A DNA stretch of 64,000 nucleotides from Flavobacterium sp. (GTDB lineage Bacteria; Bacteroidota; Bacteroidia; Flavobacteriales; Flavobacteriaceae), in contig NZ_JAHEBT010000053.1 in NCBI RefSeq assembly GCF_024642105.1, positions 124,001 through 188,000 on the forward strand, written 5' to 3'. Each line of letters starts with the position of its first letter. Within the stretch, counting starts at the first letter, position 1. The translations under genes were made by a program, and so were the position numbers. Shown here in pieces: positions 9,267 through 18,514 of the stretch. The notes beneath the pieces are model-generated. The model made no database searches, was not told the origin of the DNA, and saw nothing but the letters and a program-made list of their open reading frames with translations.

Positions 9267-10529
9267 TTATGTCTTTTGCTTTTTCTTCTTGGCCGCAGGG
9301 AATAGCACATTGTTCAAAATCAATCGATAGCCTGGCGAATTGGGATGTAAATCTAAAACAGTTGGTGAATCTCCCACTTGATGTTGAAAATCCTCAGGGT
9401 CGTGACCTGAATAAAAACTGAACATACCTTTTCCTTTTTGCCCATGAAGGTAGCGTACTTCTCCGTTCAGCTCACAACTTCCTAAAACCAATATATTAGA
9501 CTTGATTAGATTCGCATCAAAAGCGGTCGTTTGTCCCATAAACCCTTTCACTAATTGGGTGTGGTTTTGACACAACATACTAGGAATTGGATCCCATTTG
9601 GCCGAAAATTCCATTAACGTAAAGTAATCCTTGTCTGGTGGAATTTGTCTCTTTAAAGTCATATCAATGTCCGAAAACTCATATTGTTCTGGTCTGCGTT
9701 CCAAAGTGAAATTTTTAAATGCAAACGATTTATCGTATTTTAATTTTGATTGATAACTGGCTTCACTAGGATCTCCATCAAACATGGCTTCGCAAATATC
9801 TACTCCGTCAGCTGCCAAAGCAATATCAAAACTATCCGTGGCGGAACACATCGCAAACATAAAGCCACCACCAATAACAAAATCACGAATTTTTTTAGCT
9901 ACTGCCCCTTTTTCTTGAGCTACTTTGGAAAAGCCTAATTGTTGTGCCAAGGCTTCCGCGGCTGTCTTTTGTTCTATGTACCAAGGCGCATTGCGATACG
10001 CTCCGTAAAATTTTCCGTATTGTCCTGTAAAATCTTCGTGGTGCAAATGCAACCAATCGTACAATAGCAATTGGTCTGACAGCACTTCTTGATCATAAAT
10101 CGGCGTAAACGGAATCTCGGCATACGTCAATACTAAAGTTACTGCGTCGTCCCAAGGTTGTTTGCCTTTGGGAGTATAAACGGCAATTTTAGGTGCTTTT
10201 TCTAATAATACCGATTCCATATTTTGTGATGGACTCGAAATTTCATTCAAAATCGATTCTTGTTCTCCATCTGAAAGGATTTCAAAACTAACACCACGAA
10301 TCTGACATTCTTTTCGAATTTCGTCAGCATCGGGCAATAAAAAAGAACCTCCTCGATAATTCAATAACCAATGCGCTTTGTAACTTTTATCCAAACACCA
10401 ATATGTAATACCATACGCCTTCAAATGATTTTGCTGACTAGTTTCGTCCATTGGCAACAAAATATAAGATGCCTTTCCTGAAAAAGAAATCAGGAACAAG
10501 AATAGCGCAACTATTTTTTTGAAGGACAT
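9267..10529 (-). CDS. Secreted protein of unknown function, glutamine-amidotransferase-like
   Basis: A 420-residue exported protein (signal peptide to about residue 20). Homologues in flavobacteria often carry the label asparagine synthetase B, but I see no PP-loop synthetase domain and no N-terminal Cys glutaminase, so that label is not supported. The middle part contains GGGFMFAMCSATDSFD, which looks like a class I amidotransferase-type nucleophile elbow with a central Cys, and late in the protein SFYSGHDPEDFQH could supply a His. The mature protein would lie in the periplasm or at the surface. Function unknown. Confidence 0.55.
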   Translation of the reverse strand: MSFKKIVALFLFLISFSGKASYILLPMDETSQQNHLKAYGITYWCLDKSYKAHWLLNYRGGSFLLPDADEIRKECQIRGVSFEILSDGEQESILNEISSPSQNMESVLLEKAPKIAVYTPKGKQPWDDAVTLVLTYAEIPFTPIYDQEVLSDQLLLYDWLHLHHEDFTGQYGKFYGAYRNAPWYIEQKTAAEALAQQLGFSKVAQEKGAVAKKIRDFVIGGGFMFAMCSATDSFDIALAADGVDICEAMFDGDPSEASYQSKLKYDKSFAFKNFTLERRPEQYEFSDIDMTLKRQIPPDKDYFTLMEFSAKWDPIPSMLCQNHTQLVKGFMGQTTAFDANLIKSNILVLGSCELNGEVRYLHGQKGKGMFSFYSGHDPEDFQHQVGDSPTVLDLHPNSPGYRLILNNVLFPAAKKKKQKT

Positions 10530-10561
10530 GGTGTTTTTATTTCAAAGATAATTGGTTTCAT

Positions 10562-10588
10562 AAAAAAATCCGCTTAGCAGCGGATTTT
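10562..10588 (-). terminator. Intrinsic terminator after dnaB
   Basis: A 9-base-pair stem aaaatccgc / gcggatttt with a 6-base loop. On the minus strand it is followed by a T run, just after the dnaB stop codon. Confidence 0.8.
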
Positions 10589-10598
10589 AATTTACTCT

Positions 10599-12143
10599 CT
10601 AAAACGGAACATCACTGTCCTCGTCGTCGTCATTTAGATTACTTCCAAAAGCTTCATTAGCCGATGGCAAGTTTTTAGTAATAAACGGATTATCATCACT
10701 ATTCATGCTGGATGGCAAATCGTCAAAACTACCCGAATAATCATCTAAATTGTCGAATTTACCCAAGTGACCAATGAATTTTAAACGAACATTTTCGATA
10801 CTACCATTACGGTGCTTGGCAATCATTATCTCTGCTTGACCCGCAGTTGGCGAGGCTTCATCATCGTCCCATTCGTCAATTTTATAATATTCTGGACGGT
10901 ATAAGAACGAAACAATATCAGCATCTTGCTCAATTGCTCCCGATTCACGTAAATCAGATAACAAAGGTCTCTTACTTGAACCACGAGTTTCCACCGCACG
11001 TGATAATTGCGAAAGTGCAATAACGGGAACATTCAATTCTTTGGCTAAAGCCTTTAAATTTCGAGAAATAGTCGAAATTTCTTGCTCTCTATTCCCGCCG
11101 CCTTTTCCGTTTCCACCAGCAGTCATCAACTGTAAATAATCTACAATGATGATTCTAATTCCGTGTTGAGAAACCAAACGTCTTGCTTTAGCTCTTAAAT
11201 CGAAAATAGAAAGCGATGGTGTATCGTCAATATATAAAGGTGCTTTTTCTAGGTTTTTCACTTTGGTACTCAATTGTTCCCATTCGTGCTTTTCTAATTT
11301 TCCGGTACGCAATTTTTCCGAAGACAAACCCGTTTCCGAAGAAATCAAACGCGTAATCAATTGTACAGACGCCATCTCCAAAGAGAATAACGCAACAGGC
11401 ATTCCAAAATCAATAGCCATATTACGCGCCATAGACAATACAAATGCTGTTTTCCCCATCGCGGGCCTAGCCGCAATAATAATCAAATCACTTGGTTGCC
11501 AGCCCGAAGTAATCTTATCTAATTTTTCAAAACCAGTCGCCACACCACTTAATCCTTCTTGACCGGCTATTTCTTCGATTCTTTTTTTGGCTTGTAACAC
11601 TAAACTTTGAGCTGTTTCAGAACTACGTTTAATATTTCCTTGAGTTACTTCATATAATTTAGATTCAGCTCTATCTAACAAATCGAAAACATCTGTAGTT
11701 TCGTCATACGAATCTTCGATAATTTCAGATGAAATGCGGATCAAACTACGTTGAATAAATTTTTGCAAAATAATTCTAGAGTGAAACTCAATGTGTGCCG
11801 AAGAGGAAATTTTTTGCGTAAGCTGAATCAAATAGAAATCACCTCCTGCTAAGTCTAATTTTCCATTTTTCTTTAATTGAGCAGAAACCGTTAATAAGTC
11901 AATAGGTTGTGTTTCAGTAAAAAGCTGAACAATCGCTTCAAAAATATATTTGTGTGCGTCTTTATAAAAGGCATCGGCTTGTAAGATATCAATAACCTCA
12001 TCTACTCCTTTTTTATCAATCATCATGGCTCCCAACACGGCTTCTTCTAAATCCAAAACCTGCGGAGGTAACTTTCCTTTTTCGAGATTAATGATAGTCG
12101 CTTTATCTACTTTAACTGGCGCTATATTTCTAAAATTTTCCAT
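10599..12143 (-). CDS. dnaB: Replicative DNA helicase
   Basis: Hexameric 5'-3' helicase of the replication fork. I shortened the ORF-track protein to start at 12143 (MENFRNIAPVKV), because the 30 residues before it are a hydrophobic/aromatic run that does not resemble DnaB; this gives 514 residues. The N-terminal domain begins at PPQVLDLEEAVLGAMM. The RecA-like domain shows Walker A (ARPAMGKTAF), Walker B (IIIVDYLQLM) and the arginine-finger region. The C-terminus is acidic and disordered (DDDEDSDVPF). Confidence 0.95.
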   Translation of the reverse strand: MENFRNIAPVKVDKATIINLEKGKLPPQVLDLEEAVLGAMMIDKKGVDEVIDILQADAFYKDAHKYIFEAIVQLFTETQPIDLLTVSAQLKKNGKLDLAGGDFYLIQLTQKISSSAHIEFHSRIILQKFIQRSLIRISSEIIEDSYDETTDVFDLLDRAESKLYEVTQGNIKRSSETAQSLVLQAKKRIEEIAGQEGLSGVATGFEKLDKITSGWQPSDLIIIAARPAMGKTAFVLSMARNMAIDFGMPVALFSLEMASVQLITRLISSETGLSSEKLRTGKLEKHEWEQLSTKVKNLEKAPLYIDDTPSLSIFDLRAKARRLVSQHGIRIIIVDYLQLMTAGGNGKGGGNREQEISTISRNLKALAKELNVPVIALSQLSRAVETRGSSKRPLLSDLRESGAIEQDADIVSFLYRPEYYKIDEWDDDEASPTAGQAEIMIAKHRNGSIENVRLKFIGHLGKFDNLDDYSGSFDDLPSSMNSDDNPFITKNLPSANEAFGSNLNDDDEDSDVPF

Positions 12144-12229
12144 GTAGCGAAAATAAGAAAAATTAAAAAAAAGTACGCAACGACTTATTACAAAAAAATG
12201 TTGATAACTAACTATTTTTTGTTTATAAG

Positions 12230-12264
12230 TCAAAAAAAATCCGAAACTACAAGGCTTCGGATTT
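12230..12264 (-). terminator. Intrinsic terminator after accA
   Basis: A 9-base-pair stem aaatccgaa / ttcggattt with a 10-base loop. On the minus strand it is followed by a run of eight Ts. It lies 20 bases beyond the accA stop codon. Confidence 0.75.
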
Positions 12265-12284
12265 AGTACTGATTTGTAAGATAA

Positions 12285-13238
12285 TTAGTCTTTAAAATGC
12301 CCCATAGCAAGGTATTTCTCGTATCGTTGGGCTAACAATTCTTCTGTTGATAAGTCTTTCAACTCATTGTATCCTTTCATAATGTATTGTTCCACCGTTT
12401 TAAAAGTACTTTCGCGATCGAAATGCGCACCTCCTAATGGTTCAGGAATAATATCATCAATTAATTTTTGCTTTTTCATGTCAGAAGAAGTCAGTTTCAA
12501 AGCTTCAGCAGCTTGTTCTTTGTATTCCCAACTTTTCCAAAGGATAGACGAACATGACTCTGGTGAGATAACAGAATACCAAGTATTCTCTAACATATAC
12601 ACTCTGTCTCCAACACCAATTCCTAAAGCGCCACCTGAAGCTCCTTCTCCTACAATAATAGTAATTACAGGAACTTTCAAACGAACCATTTCGAAGATAT
12701 TCCTAGCAATGGCTTCTCCTTGTCCGCGTTCTTCGGCTTCTAAACCTGGGTAAGCTCCAGGAGTATCCACTAAAGTTACCACAGGAATACCAAACTTCTC
12801 TGCCATTTTCATTAAGCGCAAAGCTTTTCTATACCCTTCTGGATTTGCCATACCGAAGTTTCGGTATTGACGGGTTTTAGTATTGTATCCTTTTTGTTGG
12901 CCAATAATCATAAACGATTGACCCGCAATTTTTCCTAAACCACCCACCATCGCTTTATCGTCTTTAAAACCACGATCTCCATGTAATTCTAAAAAAGTAT
13001 CACCACAAAGTGCGTTGATATGGTCTAACGTATACGGTCTATTAGGATGTCTTGACAATTGAACACGTTGCCAAGCCGTTAGGTTTTTGTATATATTGCG
13101 TTTAGTTTCTTCTAACTTTTTATTGATTTGTTTGCACGTATTGGTTACATCAACATCTGATTCTTTACCAATAACAACACATTTTTCTAACTGATCTTCT
13201 AATTCTTTGATAGGAAGTTCAAAATCTAAATATTCCAT
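12285..13238 (-). CDS. accA: Acetyl-CoA carboxylase carboxyltransferase subunit alpha
   Basis: Transfers carboxyl from biotin to acetyl-CoA, the first step of fatty-acid synthesis, together with AccD (not in the window). The 317-residue length is standard. Typical features are the N-terminal helical region, [19 protein letters not shown], the crotonase-like core with [10 protein letters not shown] and [12 protein letters not shown], and [13 protein letters not shown]. It is a single-gene unit with its own promoter and terminator. Confidence 0.96.
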   Translation of the reverse strand: MEYLDFELPIKELEDQLEKCVVIGKESDVDVTNTCKQINKKLEETKRNIYKNLTAWQRVQLSRHPNRPYTLDHINALCGDTFLELHGDRGFKDDKAMVGGLGKIAGQSFMIIGQQKGYNTKTRQYRNFGMANPEGYRKALRLMKMAEKFGIPVVTLVDTPGAYPGLEAEERGQGEAIARNIFEMVRLKVPVITIIVGEGASGGALGIGVGDRVYMLENTWYSVISPESCSSILWKSWEYKEQAAEALKLTSSDMKKQKLIDDIIPEPLGGAHFDRESTFKTVEQYIMKGYNELKDLSTEELLAQRYEKYLAMGHFKD

Positions 13239-13274
13239 AGGAGTTAGTGTTATTTATTTTTCTGAATAGAACTG

Positions 13275-13282
13275 CAAATATA
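13275..13282 (-). promoter_or_regulatory. Promoter -7 element for accA
   Basis: The minus strand reads TATATTTG, exactly TAnnTTTG, about 37 bases before the accA start codon. Confidence 0.5.
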
Positions 13283-13346
13283 AAATTTAAAATCGTTTGA
13301 CAGTCTTTATTTTCTATTTAAGTGTAAAAAAACACCTTGTTTTTAG

Positions 13347-14231
13347 TTATTCTTTGCCTTTATAATAGTGTTTTATTACCCCATTCAAAATTACCGTAAT
13401 TACAATAATTAAAGCACCTATATAAAATTCAGTACTCATTTTTTCTTTTCCACCAATGATAAAATAAGCCAAAATAATTCCATAAACAGGCTCTAAATTA
13501 GTCGTTAACATGACTGTATAAGGGGTTAATTTTCGCATTACTCGAACCGAAGACGTAAAGGCATAAGCCGTACAAATGGATGCCAAAATAAATAATAGAA
13601 CCCAGTTATTAAGAGTAAGGACGAAAAAGTCTATGCTGAATTTACCTTGAAAGATAAAGTAAATAGAGATAAAGAAGAAACCCGAAAGGAATTCATAAAA
13701 CGTAATTACAGACGGATCGTGTTTTGCTATTAATTTTCCGTTCAACAAGGTAAATATAACTCCCAAAATTATAGAAGCTAACGCAAAAAATACTCCGTTG
13801 ATATACCCCCTTTCTACTTGTAGTATCAAAGACAAACCTGCAATAATAATCAACCCAAAAAACACTTCGTACCACAGTACTTTTCGTCCGTAAAAAATAG
13901 GTTCCAATAAAGAGGCAAAAAAAGCGCCTAATGAAAATACGGAAAGGGTAATGGAAACGTTGGAAATGTGAATGGCTTGAAAAAAGAAAATCCAGTGCAA
14001 GGCAATCAACAATCCAACAAATACCAATTGAAGCAATCCGCGCATTGGAATGTGGAATGATTTTTTCTTGGCCACTAAAAACAACCCTAAAAAACCACTT
14101 GCAAACAGCATTCGATACCAAACTAAATCATCCGCAGGTAATGTAATTAAAGCTCCTAAAATGGCTGTAAATCCCCAAATAAAAACAATTAAATGAAGAT
14201 TAAGGTAGCTTTTTAAATTATCGTTTTGCAT
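13347..14231 (-). CDS. EamA-family (DMT superfamily) transporter
   Basis: A 294-residue inner-membrane protein made almost entirely of about ten hydrophobic helices arranged as two EamA repeats (the second begins near NGVFFALASIILG). The family exports metabolites, such as amino acids, or imports nucleotide sugars; the substrate cannot be read from the sequence. Its start overlaps the 3' end of the LptF/G gene by 14 bases, implying coupled expression. Confidence 0.85.
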   Translation of the reverse strand: MQNDNLKSYLNLHLIVFIWGFTAILGALITLPADDLVWYRMLFASGFLGLFLVAKKKSFHIPMRGLLQLVFVGLLIALHWIFFFQAIHISNVSITLSVFSLGAFFASLLEPIFYGRKVLWYEVFFGLIIIAGLSLILQVERGYINGVFFALASIILGVIFTLLNGKLIAKHDPSVITFYEFLSGFFFISIYFIFQGKFSIDFFVLTLNNWVLLFILASICTAYAFTSSVRVMRKLTPYTVMLTTNLEPVYGIILAYFIIGGKEKMSTEFYIGALIIVITVILNGVIKHYYKGKE

Positions 14232-15312
14232 TTCGTAATAAGTAATAAGCTAAAATTCCGAAAAGTACGTTAGGTAACCAAACCGCAACTAAAGGAGACA
14301 TACTTGATTTTTCGGCTAAGACACCAAAAATTTTATCAAAAAATACAAATGAAAACGCCACTGCAATTCCGATAGCTAAATTCATTCCCATTCCGCCTCT
14401 ACGCTTCATTGCTGAGACAGAAACAGCTATAATGGTAAGAATAAAGGCCGAAATTGGAATACTAAACTTTTTATAGAAAACTACTAAATAGACATTGATA
14501 TTGGAAGACCCCCTTTTCTTCTCTTTGTTTATAAAATCATTCAACTTACCTAAAGAAAGTGTTTCGGCAATATAAACCACAGGAGCCAAATCTTCCAAAT
14601 CAAAAGCAAACTTCATTTTCTTCTCTGTTGCTTTTTCGATTTTATCACCTAAAGGTCCAACTGTTCTTTTAGTATAATCAAATAAAGTATAATTTTTCTC
14701 TTTTGGATTCCACTGAATTCTAGAAGCCGTAATTTTATAGTCTAACTTCTCATAGTTACATTTTTCCAGAGAAAAATTATAAGCCATTTTGGTTTCGGTA
14801 TTGAAACTGTTAACATAGATGAATTCAGTATCACTAATTTGTCGATACACATCTGTATTATCCCCTTGCATGAGTTGTTGTCCTCCTGTTCTCAGATAGG
14901 TATATCTAAAATTATTAAATCCTTCACTAGCTACTGGAACCAAGTAAAATCCCATCAATAGTACTACCACCGAAATAATGGAAGCACCAATCAAATAAGG
15001 CCTCATGAATCTAGTAAATGAAATTCCCGAACTCAGGATAGCAATAATTTCTGTGTTGTTAGCCAACTTTGAGGTAAACCAAATCACCGATAAAAACAAA
15101 AATATCGGAAACAGCATATTGGCAAAATAGATCGTAAAATGAAAATAATACAATAAGATCTTATCTAATGGAACCTGATTTTTAATCATCATATTCACTT
15201 TCTCCGATACGTCAACAATAATTCCAATAGGAACAAACAACAATAGCATCACCGAAAAAGTGGCTAAATATCGCTTTAAGATGTATTTATCTATTATTGT
15301 TAATTTGTTCAT
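14218..15312 (-). CDS. LptF/LptG-family permease
   Basis: A 364-residue YjgP/YjgQ-type protein. It has three N-terminal helices (ending near MGFYLVP), a large periplasmic beta-jellyroll domain (about 115-265) and three C-terminal helices. LptF and LptG form the membrane part of the ABC machine that pulls lipopolysaccharide out of the inner membrane. With only one copy here I cannot say whether it plays the F or G role. It lies directly downstream of tgt on the same strand (9-base gap), an arrangement common in Bacteroidota. Confidence 0.88.
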   Translation of the reverse strand: MNKLTIIDKYILKRYLATFSVMLLLFVPIGIIVDVSEKVNMMIKNQVPLDKILLYYFHFTIYFANMLFPIFLFLSVIWFTSKLANNTEIIAILSSGISFTRFMRPYLIGASIISVVVLLMGFYLVPVASEGFNNFRYTYLRTGGQQLMQGDNTDVYRQISDTEFIYVNSFNTETKMAYNFSLEKCNYEKLDYKITASRIQWNPKEKNYTLFDYTKRTVGPLGDKIEKATEKKMKFAFDLEDLAPVVYIAETLSLGKLNDFINKEKKRGSSNINVYLVVFYKKFSIPISAFILTIIAVSVSAMKRRGGMGMNLAIGIAVAFSFVFFDKIFGVLAEKSSMSPLVAVWLPNVLFGILAYYLLRNAKR

Positions 15313-15321
15313 GACAAAAGA

Positions 15322-16452
15322 TTATAATCGTTGGCTCATGTTTTTGACCATCATTTCTTTCCAAGGTCTGAAATCTCCTGCTAAGATATGTTTTCTGGCT
15401 TCACGAACCAACCACATATAAAAACCAAGATTATGAATGGTGGCAATTTGTTTTCCAAGGTATTCATTGGCAGCAAAAAGGTGACGTAAATACGATTTCG
15501 AATATTCAGTATCTACAAACGTAATTCCCATTTCGTCTATTGGAGAAAAGTCAGCTTCCCATTTTTTATTTTTGATATTGATGGTTCCATTGGCTGTAAA
15601 CAACATTCCGTTTCTTGCGTTACGGGTTGGCATTACACAATCAAACATATCAATTCCCAAAGCAATATTTTCTAAAATATTAATAGGCGTTCCCACTCCC
15701 ATCAAATAACGCGGTTTGTCTTCGGGCAAAATTTCGCAAACTACATCGGTCATTGCATACATTTCTTCGGCTGGTTCTCCAACAGAAAGTCCGCCAATGG
15801 CATTTCCTTGCTGACCCGAATTAGCAATATATTCGGCTGATTGTCTTCTTAAATCTTTATACGTACTTCCTTGAACTATTGGGAAAAAAGTTTGTTCATA
15901 GCCGTATTTGAAAGGCAATTTATCCAAATGATTGATACAACGATCTAACCAACGGTGCGTCATGTGCATCGAACGTTTAGCATAGTTATAATCACAAGGA
16001 TAAGGCGTACATTCGTCAAAAGCCATAATAATATCGGCACCAATGGTACGCTGAATCTCCATTACATTTTCAGGTGTAAAAAAGTGGTACGAACCGTCAA
16101 TATGCGATTTGAACTTTACTCCTTCTTCTTTAATTTTCCGGTTAGAAGAAAGAGAATACACCTGATAACCTCCAGAATCAGTTAAAATATTACGATCCCA
16201 ATTCATGAATTGGTGCAATCCTCCCGCTTTTTCTAAAATTTCGGTCTGCGGACGCAAATACAAATGATAGGTATTCCCCAAAATAATATCCGGATTGATA
16301 TCATCTTTCAATTCTCTTTGGTGTACTCCTTTTACAGAAGCCACTGTCCCAACAGGCATAAAAATAGGGGTTTCAATCACACCGTGATCAGTAGTAATAC
16401 TTCCAGCTCTCGCTTTCGATTGTGGATCTTTTTGTAATAAATCAAACTTCAT
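15322..16452 (-). CDS. tgt: tRNA-guanine transglycosylase, lacking zinc cysteines
   Basis: Exchanges guanine-34 of GUN-anticodon tRNAs for the queuosine precursor preQ1. The 376-residue protein has the active-site motifs DSGGYQ (Asp92; Tyr where Phe is usual), FDECTPYP, GNAIGGLSVGEP and the nucleophile region MFDCVMPTRNARNG (Asp271). The usual C-terminal zinc site (CxCxxC...H) is absent: residues 306-319 read DEMGITFVDTEYSK before the conserved YLRHL. The rest of the fold appears intact, so it is probably active without zinc. Probably first in a unit with the LptF/G and EamA genes. Confidence 0.92.
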   Translation of the reverse strand: MKFDLLQKDPQSKARAGSITTDHGVIETPIFMPVGTVASVKGVHQRELKDDINPDIILGNTYHLYLRPQTEILEKAGGLHQFMNWDRNILTDSGGYQVYSLSSNRKIKEEGVKFKSHIDGSYHFFTPENVMEIQRTIGADIIMAFDECTPYPCDYNYAKRSMHMTHRWLDRCINHLDKLPFKYGYEQTFFPIVQGSTYKDLRRQSAEYIANSGQQGNAIGGLSVGEPAEEMYAMTDVVCEILPEDKPRYLMGVGTPINILENIALGIDMFDCVMPTRNARNGMLFTANGTINIKNKKWEADFSPIDEMGITFVDTEYSKSYLRHLFAANEYLGKQIATIHNLGFYMWLVREARKHILAGDFRPWKEMMVKNMSQRL

Positions 16453-16471
16453 ATAGGCATTTTTCAGTCGG

Positions 16472-16479
16472 CAAAGATA
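16472..16479 (-). promoter_or_regulatory. Promoter -7 element for tgt
   Basis: The minus strand reads TATCTTTG (TAnnTTTG), 20 bases before the tgt start codon, in the tgt/rlmD divergent region. Confidence 0.5.
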
Positions 16480-16542
16480 GGCTAATTTGAATCCTTTTTA
16501 AAAAATTTTCCCAAATTGAATTTATAAAACCATTCAAACACT

Positions 16543-16550
16543 TATTTTTG
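16543..16550 (+). promoter_or_regulatory. Promoter -7 element for rlmD
   Basis: TATTTTTG matches TAnnTTTG and ends 4 bases before the rlmD ATG, so the transcript would be leaderless or nearly so. A TTG lies 24 bases upstream. Confidence 0.45.
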
Positions 16551-16554
16551 CGCT

Positions 16555-17967
16555 ATGGCAAGAAAAAATACAGACAAAGTTGTCTTTCATCAAATAAAAG
16601 TCCTTGATGCTGGTGCAAAAGGCGTATCGGTAGCAAAAGCGCCCGACGGAAAAGTAATTTTTATCCCTAATGTAGTTCCTGGAGACGTCGTGGATGTGCA
16701 AACATTCAAGAAACGCAAGGCGTTTTATGAAGGAAAAGCAGTCAAGTTTCACGAACTTTCGGAACATCGAATTGAACCTATTTGCGAACATTTTGGTGTT
16801 TGTGGCGGTTGTAAATGGCAAAATATGAAATACAGCCAACAATTGTTTTACAAACAAAATGAGGTAAAAAACCATTTGCAACGCATTGGAAAAATTGAAC
16901 TTCCTGAATTTGAACCGATTTTAGGTTCAGAAAAACAATTCTTTTACAGAAACAAAATGGAATTTTCGTTCTCCAATAGCCGTTGGTTAACCGAAAAAGA
17001 AATCGAAAGTACTGAAGATTTAGGCAATAGAAATGCATTAGGATTTCATATCCCGAAAATGTGGGACAAAATCTTGGACATTAATAAATGTCATTTGCAA
17101 GAAGATCCATCTAATGCTATTCGTAATGAAATTAGGGCTTTCGCCAATGAAAATGGATTGACTTTTTTCAATCCGAGAGCGCACGAAGGCTTGCTACGTA
17201 CGTTAATGTTGCGAACTGCTTCGACTGGAGAAATTATGGTATTGATTCAGTTTTTTGAAGATGACAAAGCCAATAGAGAATTGATTTTAGATCACATCTA
17301 CGAAAAATTCCCTCAAATTACTTCACTTCAATTTGTCGTAAATAACAAGGCAAACGATACTTTATACGATACCAACATTCAACTATACAAAGGCCGAGAT
17401 TACATTTTAGAAGAAATGGAAGGTTTGAAATTTAGCATTAATGCCAAATCTTTTTATCAAACTAATTCCGATCAAGCCTACGAATTATACAAAATAACCC
17501 GAGATTTTGCAGGACTTACAGGAAATGAAACGGTATATGATTTATATACTGGAACAGGAACTATAGCGCAATTTGTGTCTAAAAGAGCTAAAAAAGTAAT
17601 TGGTGTAGAAAGCGTTCCTGAAGCGATTAGCGATGCTAAAGCCAATGCCAAACGCAATGAAATTACCAATTGTGAATTCTTTGTGGGAGACATGAAAGTA
17701 GTCTTCAACGAAAGTTTTATCGCGCAACACGGTAAACCAGATGTAATTATCACTGACCCTCCAAGAGACGGAATGCACAAAGATGTAATTGAACAAATTC
17801 TGAAAATTGAGCCTCAAAAAGTGGTGTATGTAAGTTGTAACTCGGCTACACAAGCACGTGACTTGGCGCTAATGGATGAAAAATACAAAGTAACTCGTGT
17901 GCGACCTGTAGATATGTTTCCGCAAACGCATCATGTTGAAAATGTTGTACTTTTGGAGAAACGATAA
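16555..17967 (+). CDS. rlmD: 23S rRNA (uracil-5-)-methyltransferase RlmD
   Basis: A SAM-dependent enzyme that makes 5-methyluridine in 23S rRNA (position 1939 in E. coli numbering). The 470-residue protein has an N-terminal TRAM-like domain (about 10-70), iron-sulfur cysteines in CEHFGVCGGCKWQ and CHLQ, a SAM site (VYDLYTGTGTIAQ), DPPRDGMH and the catalytic cysteine in YVSCNSATQARDL. It is followed after a few bases by the DUF6452 lipoprotein gene on the same strand. Confidence 0.93.
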   Translation: MARKNTDKVVFHQIKVLDAGAKGVSVAKAPDGKVIFIPNVVPGDVVDVQTFKKRKAFYEGKAVKFHELSEHRIEPICEHFGVCGGCKWQNMKYSQQLFYKQNEVKNHLQRIGKIELPEFEPILGSEKQFFYRNKMEFSFSNSRWLTEKEIESTEDLGNRNALGFHIPKMWDKILDINKCHLQEDPSNAIRNEIRAFANENGLTFFNPRAHEGLLRTLMLRTASTGEIMVLIQFFEDDKANRELILDHIYEKFPQITSLQFVVNNKANDTLYDTNIQLYKGRDYILEEMEGLKFSINAKSFYQTNSDQAYELYKITRDFAGLTGNETVYDLYTGTGTIAQFVSKRAKKVIGVESVPEAISDAKANAKRNEITNCEFFVGDMKVVFNESFIAQHGKPDVIITDPPRDGMHKDVIEQILKIEPQKVVYVSCNSATQARDLALMDEKYKVTRVRPVDMFPQTHHVENVVLLEKR

Positions 17968-17971
17968 TCAA

Positions 17972-18514
17972 ATGAAAAAAGGAATCCTTCTATTAGTTGT
18001 CTTCGTATCTGTCTTTTTCTCTAGTTGTGAAAAAGACGATATTTGCGATGCGAATACTGCCACTACTCCGCGACTAGTACTTACCTTTTATGACATCAAT
18101 AACCCTAGTGTTGTAAAGACGGTAACCAAGTTAAAAGTTATAGGAGAAGGAATGACAGAAGGAATTGTTTTTAGTCCTACAGCAACAGGCGATTTAAAAT
18201 ATGTAACTAGTGGAAGTACCATTTCTATCCCTTTAAAAGTGGATCAAGATGTAACTACTTACAATCTAGTTTTCAATTCGGGCAATACTAATCCTGCTTT
18301 GGTTTTTACCGATAAAATCCAAATTAATTATACTCGAACCAATGTGTTTGTTTCAAGAGCCTGCGGTTATAAAACTATTTTTAAATTACAAGCTACAAAT
18401 CCGATTGTGCACTCGGCAGTTCCAGCAACCACTGACAAATGGATGCAATACATTTCAGTAGAAAAATCAAACATAGAAAATGAAAATGAAACACATCTTA
18501 AAATATTTTTCTAG
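17972..18514 (+). CDS. Putative lipoprotein, DUF6452 family
   Basis: I start the gene at 17972 rather than 17933, because from there the protein begins with a proper lipoprotein signal (MKKGILLLVVFVSVFFSSC) and no longer overlaps rlmD. The 180-residue product has a lipobox ending at Cys19 and a beta-rich body. The assignment to DUF6452, a flavobacterial family of unknown function, rests on my memory of the rlmD neighbourhood. Its 3' end overlaps the next gene by 35 bases. Confidence 0.75.
   Translation: MKKGILLLVVFVSVFFSSCEKDDICDANTATTPRLVLTFYDINNPSVVKTVTKLKVIGEGMTEGIVFSPTATGDLKYVTSGSTISIPLKVDQDVTTYNLVFNSGNTNPALVFTDKIQINYTRTNVFVSRACGYKTIFKLQATNPIVHSAVPATTDKWMQYISVEKSNIENENETHLKIFF

Noticed and set aside
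12144-12233. Longer start for dnaB
   Set aside because: The extra 30 residues are aromatic and hydrophobic and do not resemble DnaB; the family start is MENFRN at 12143.
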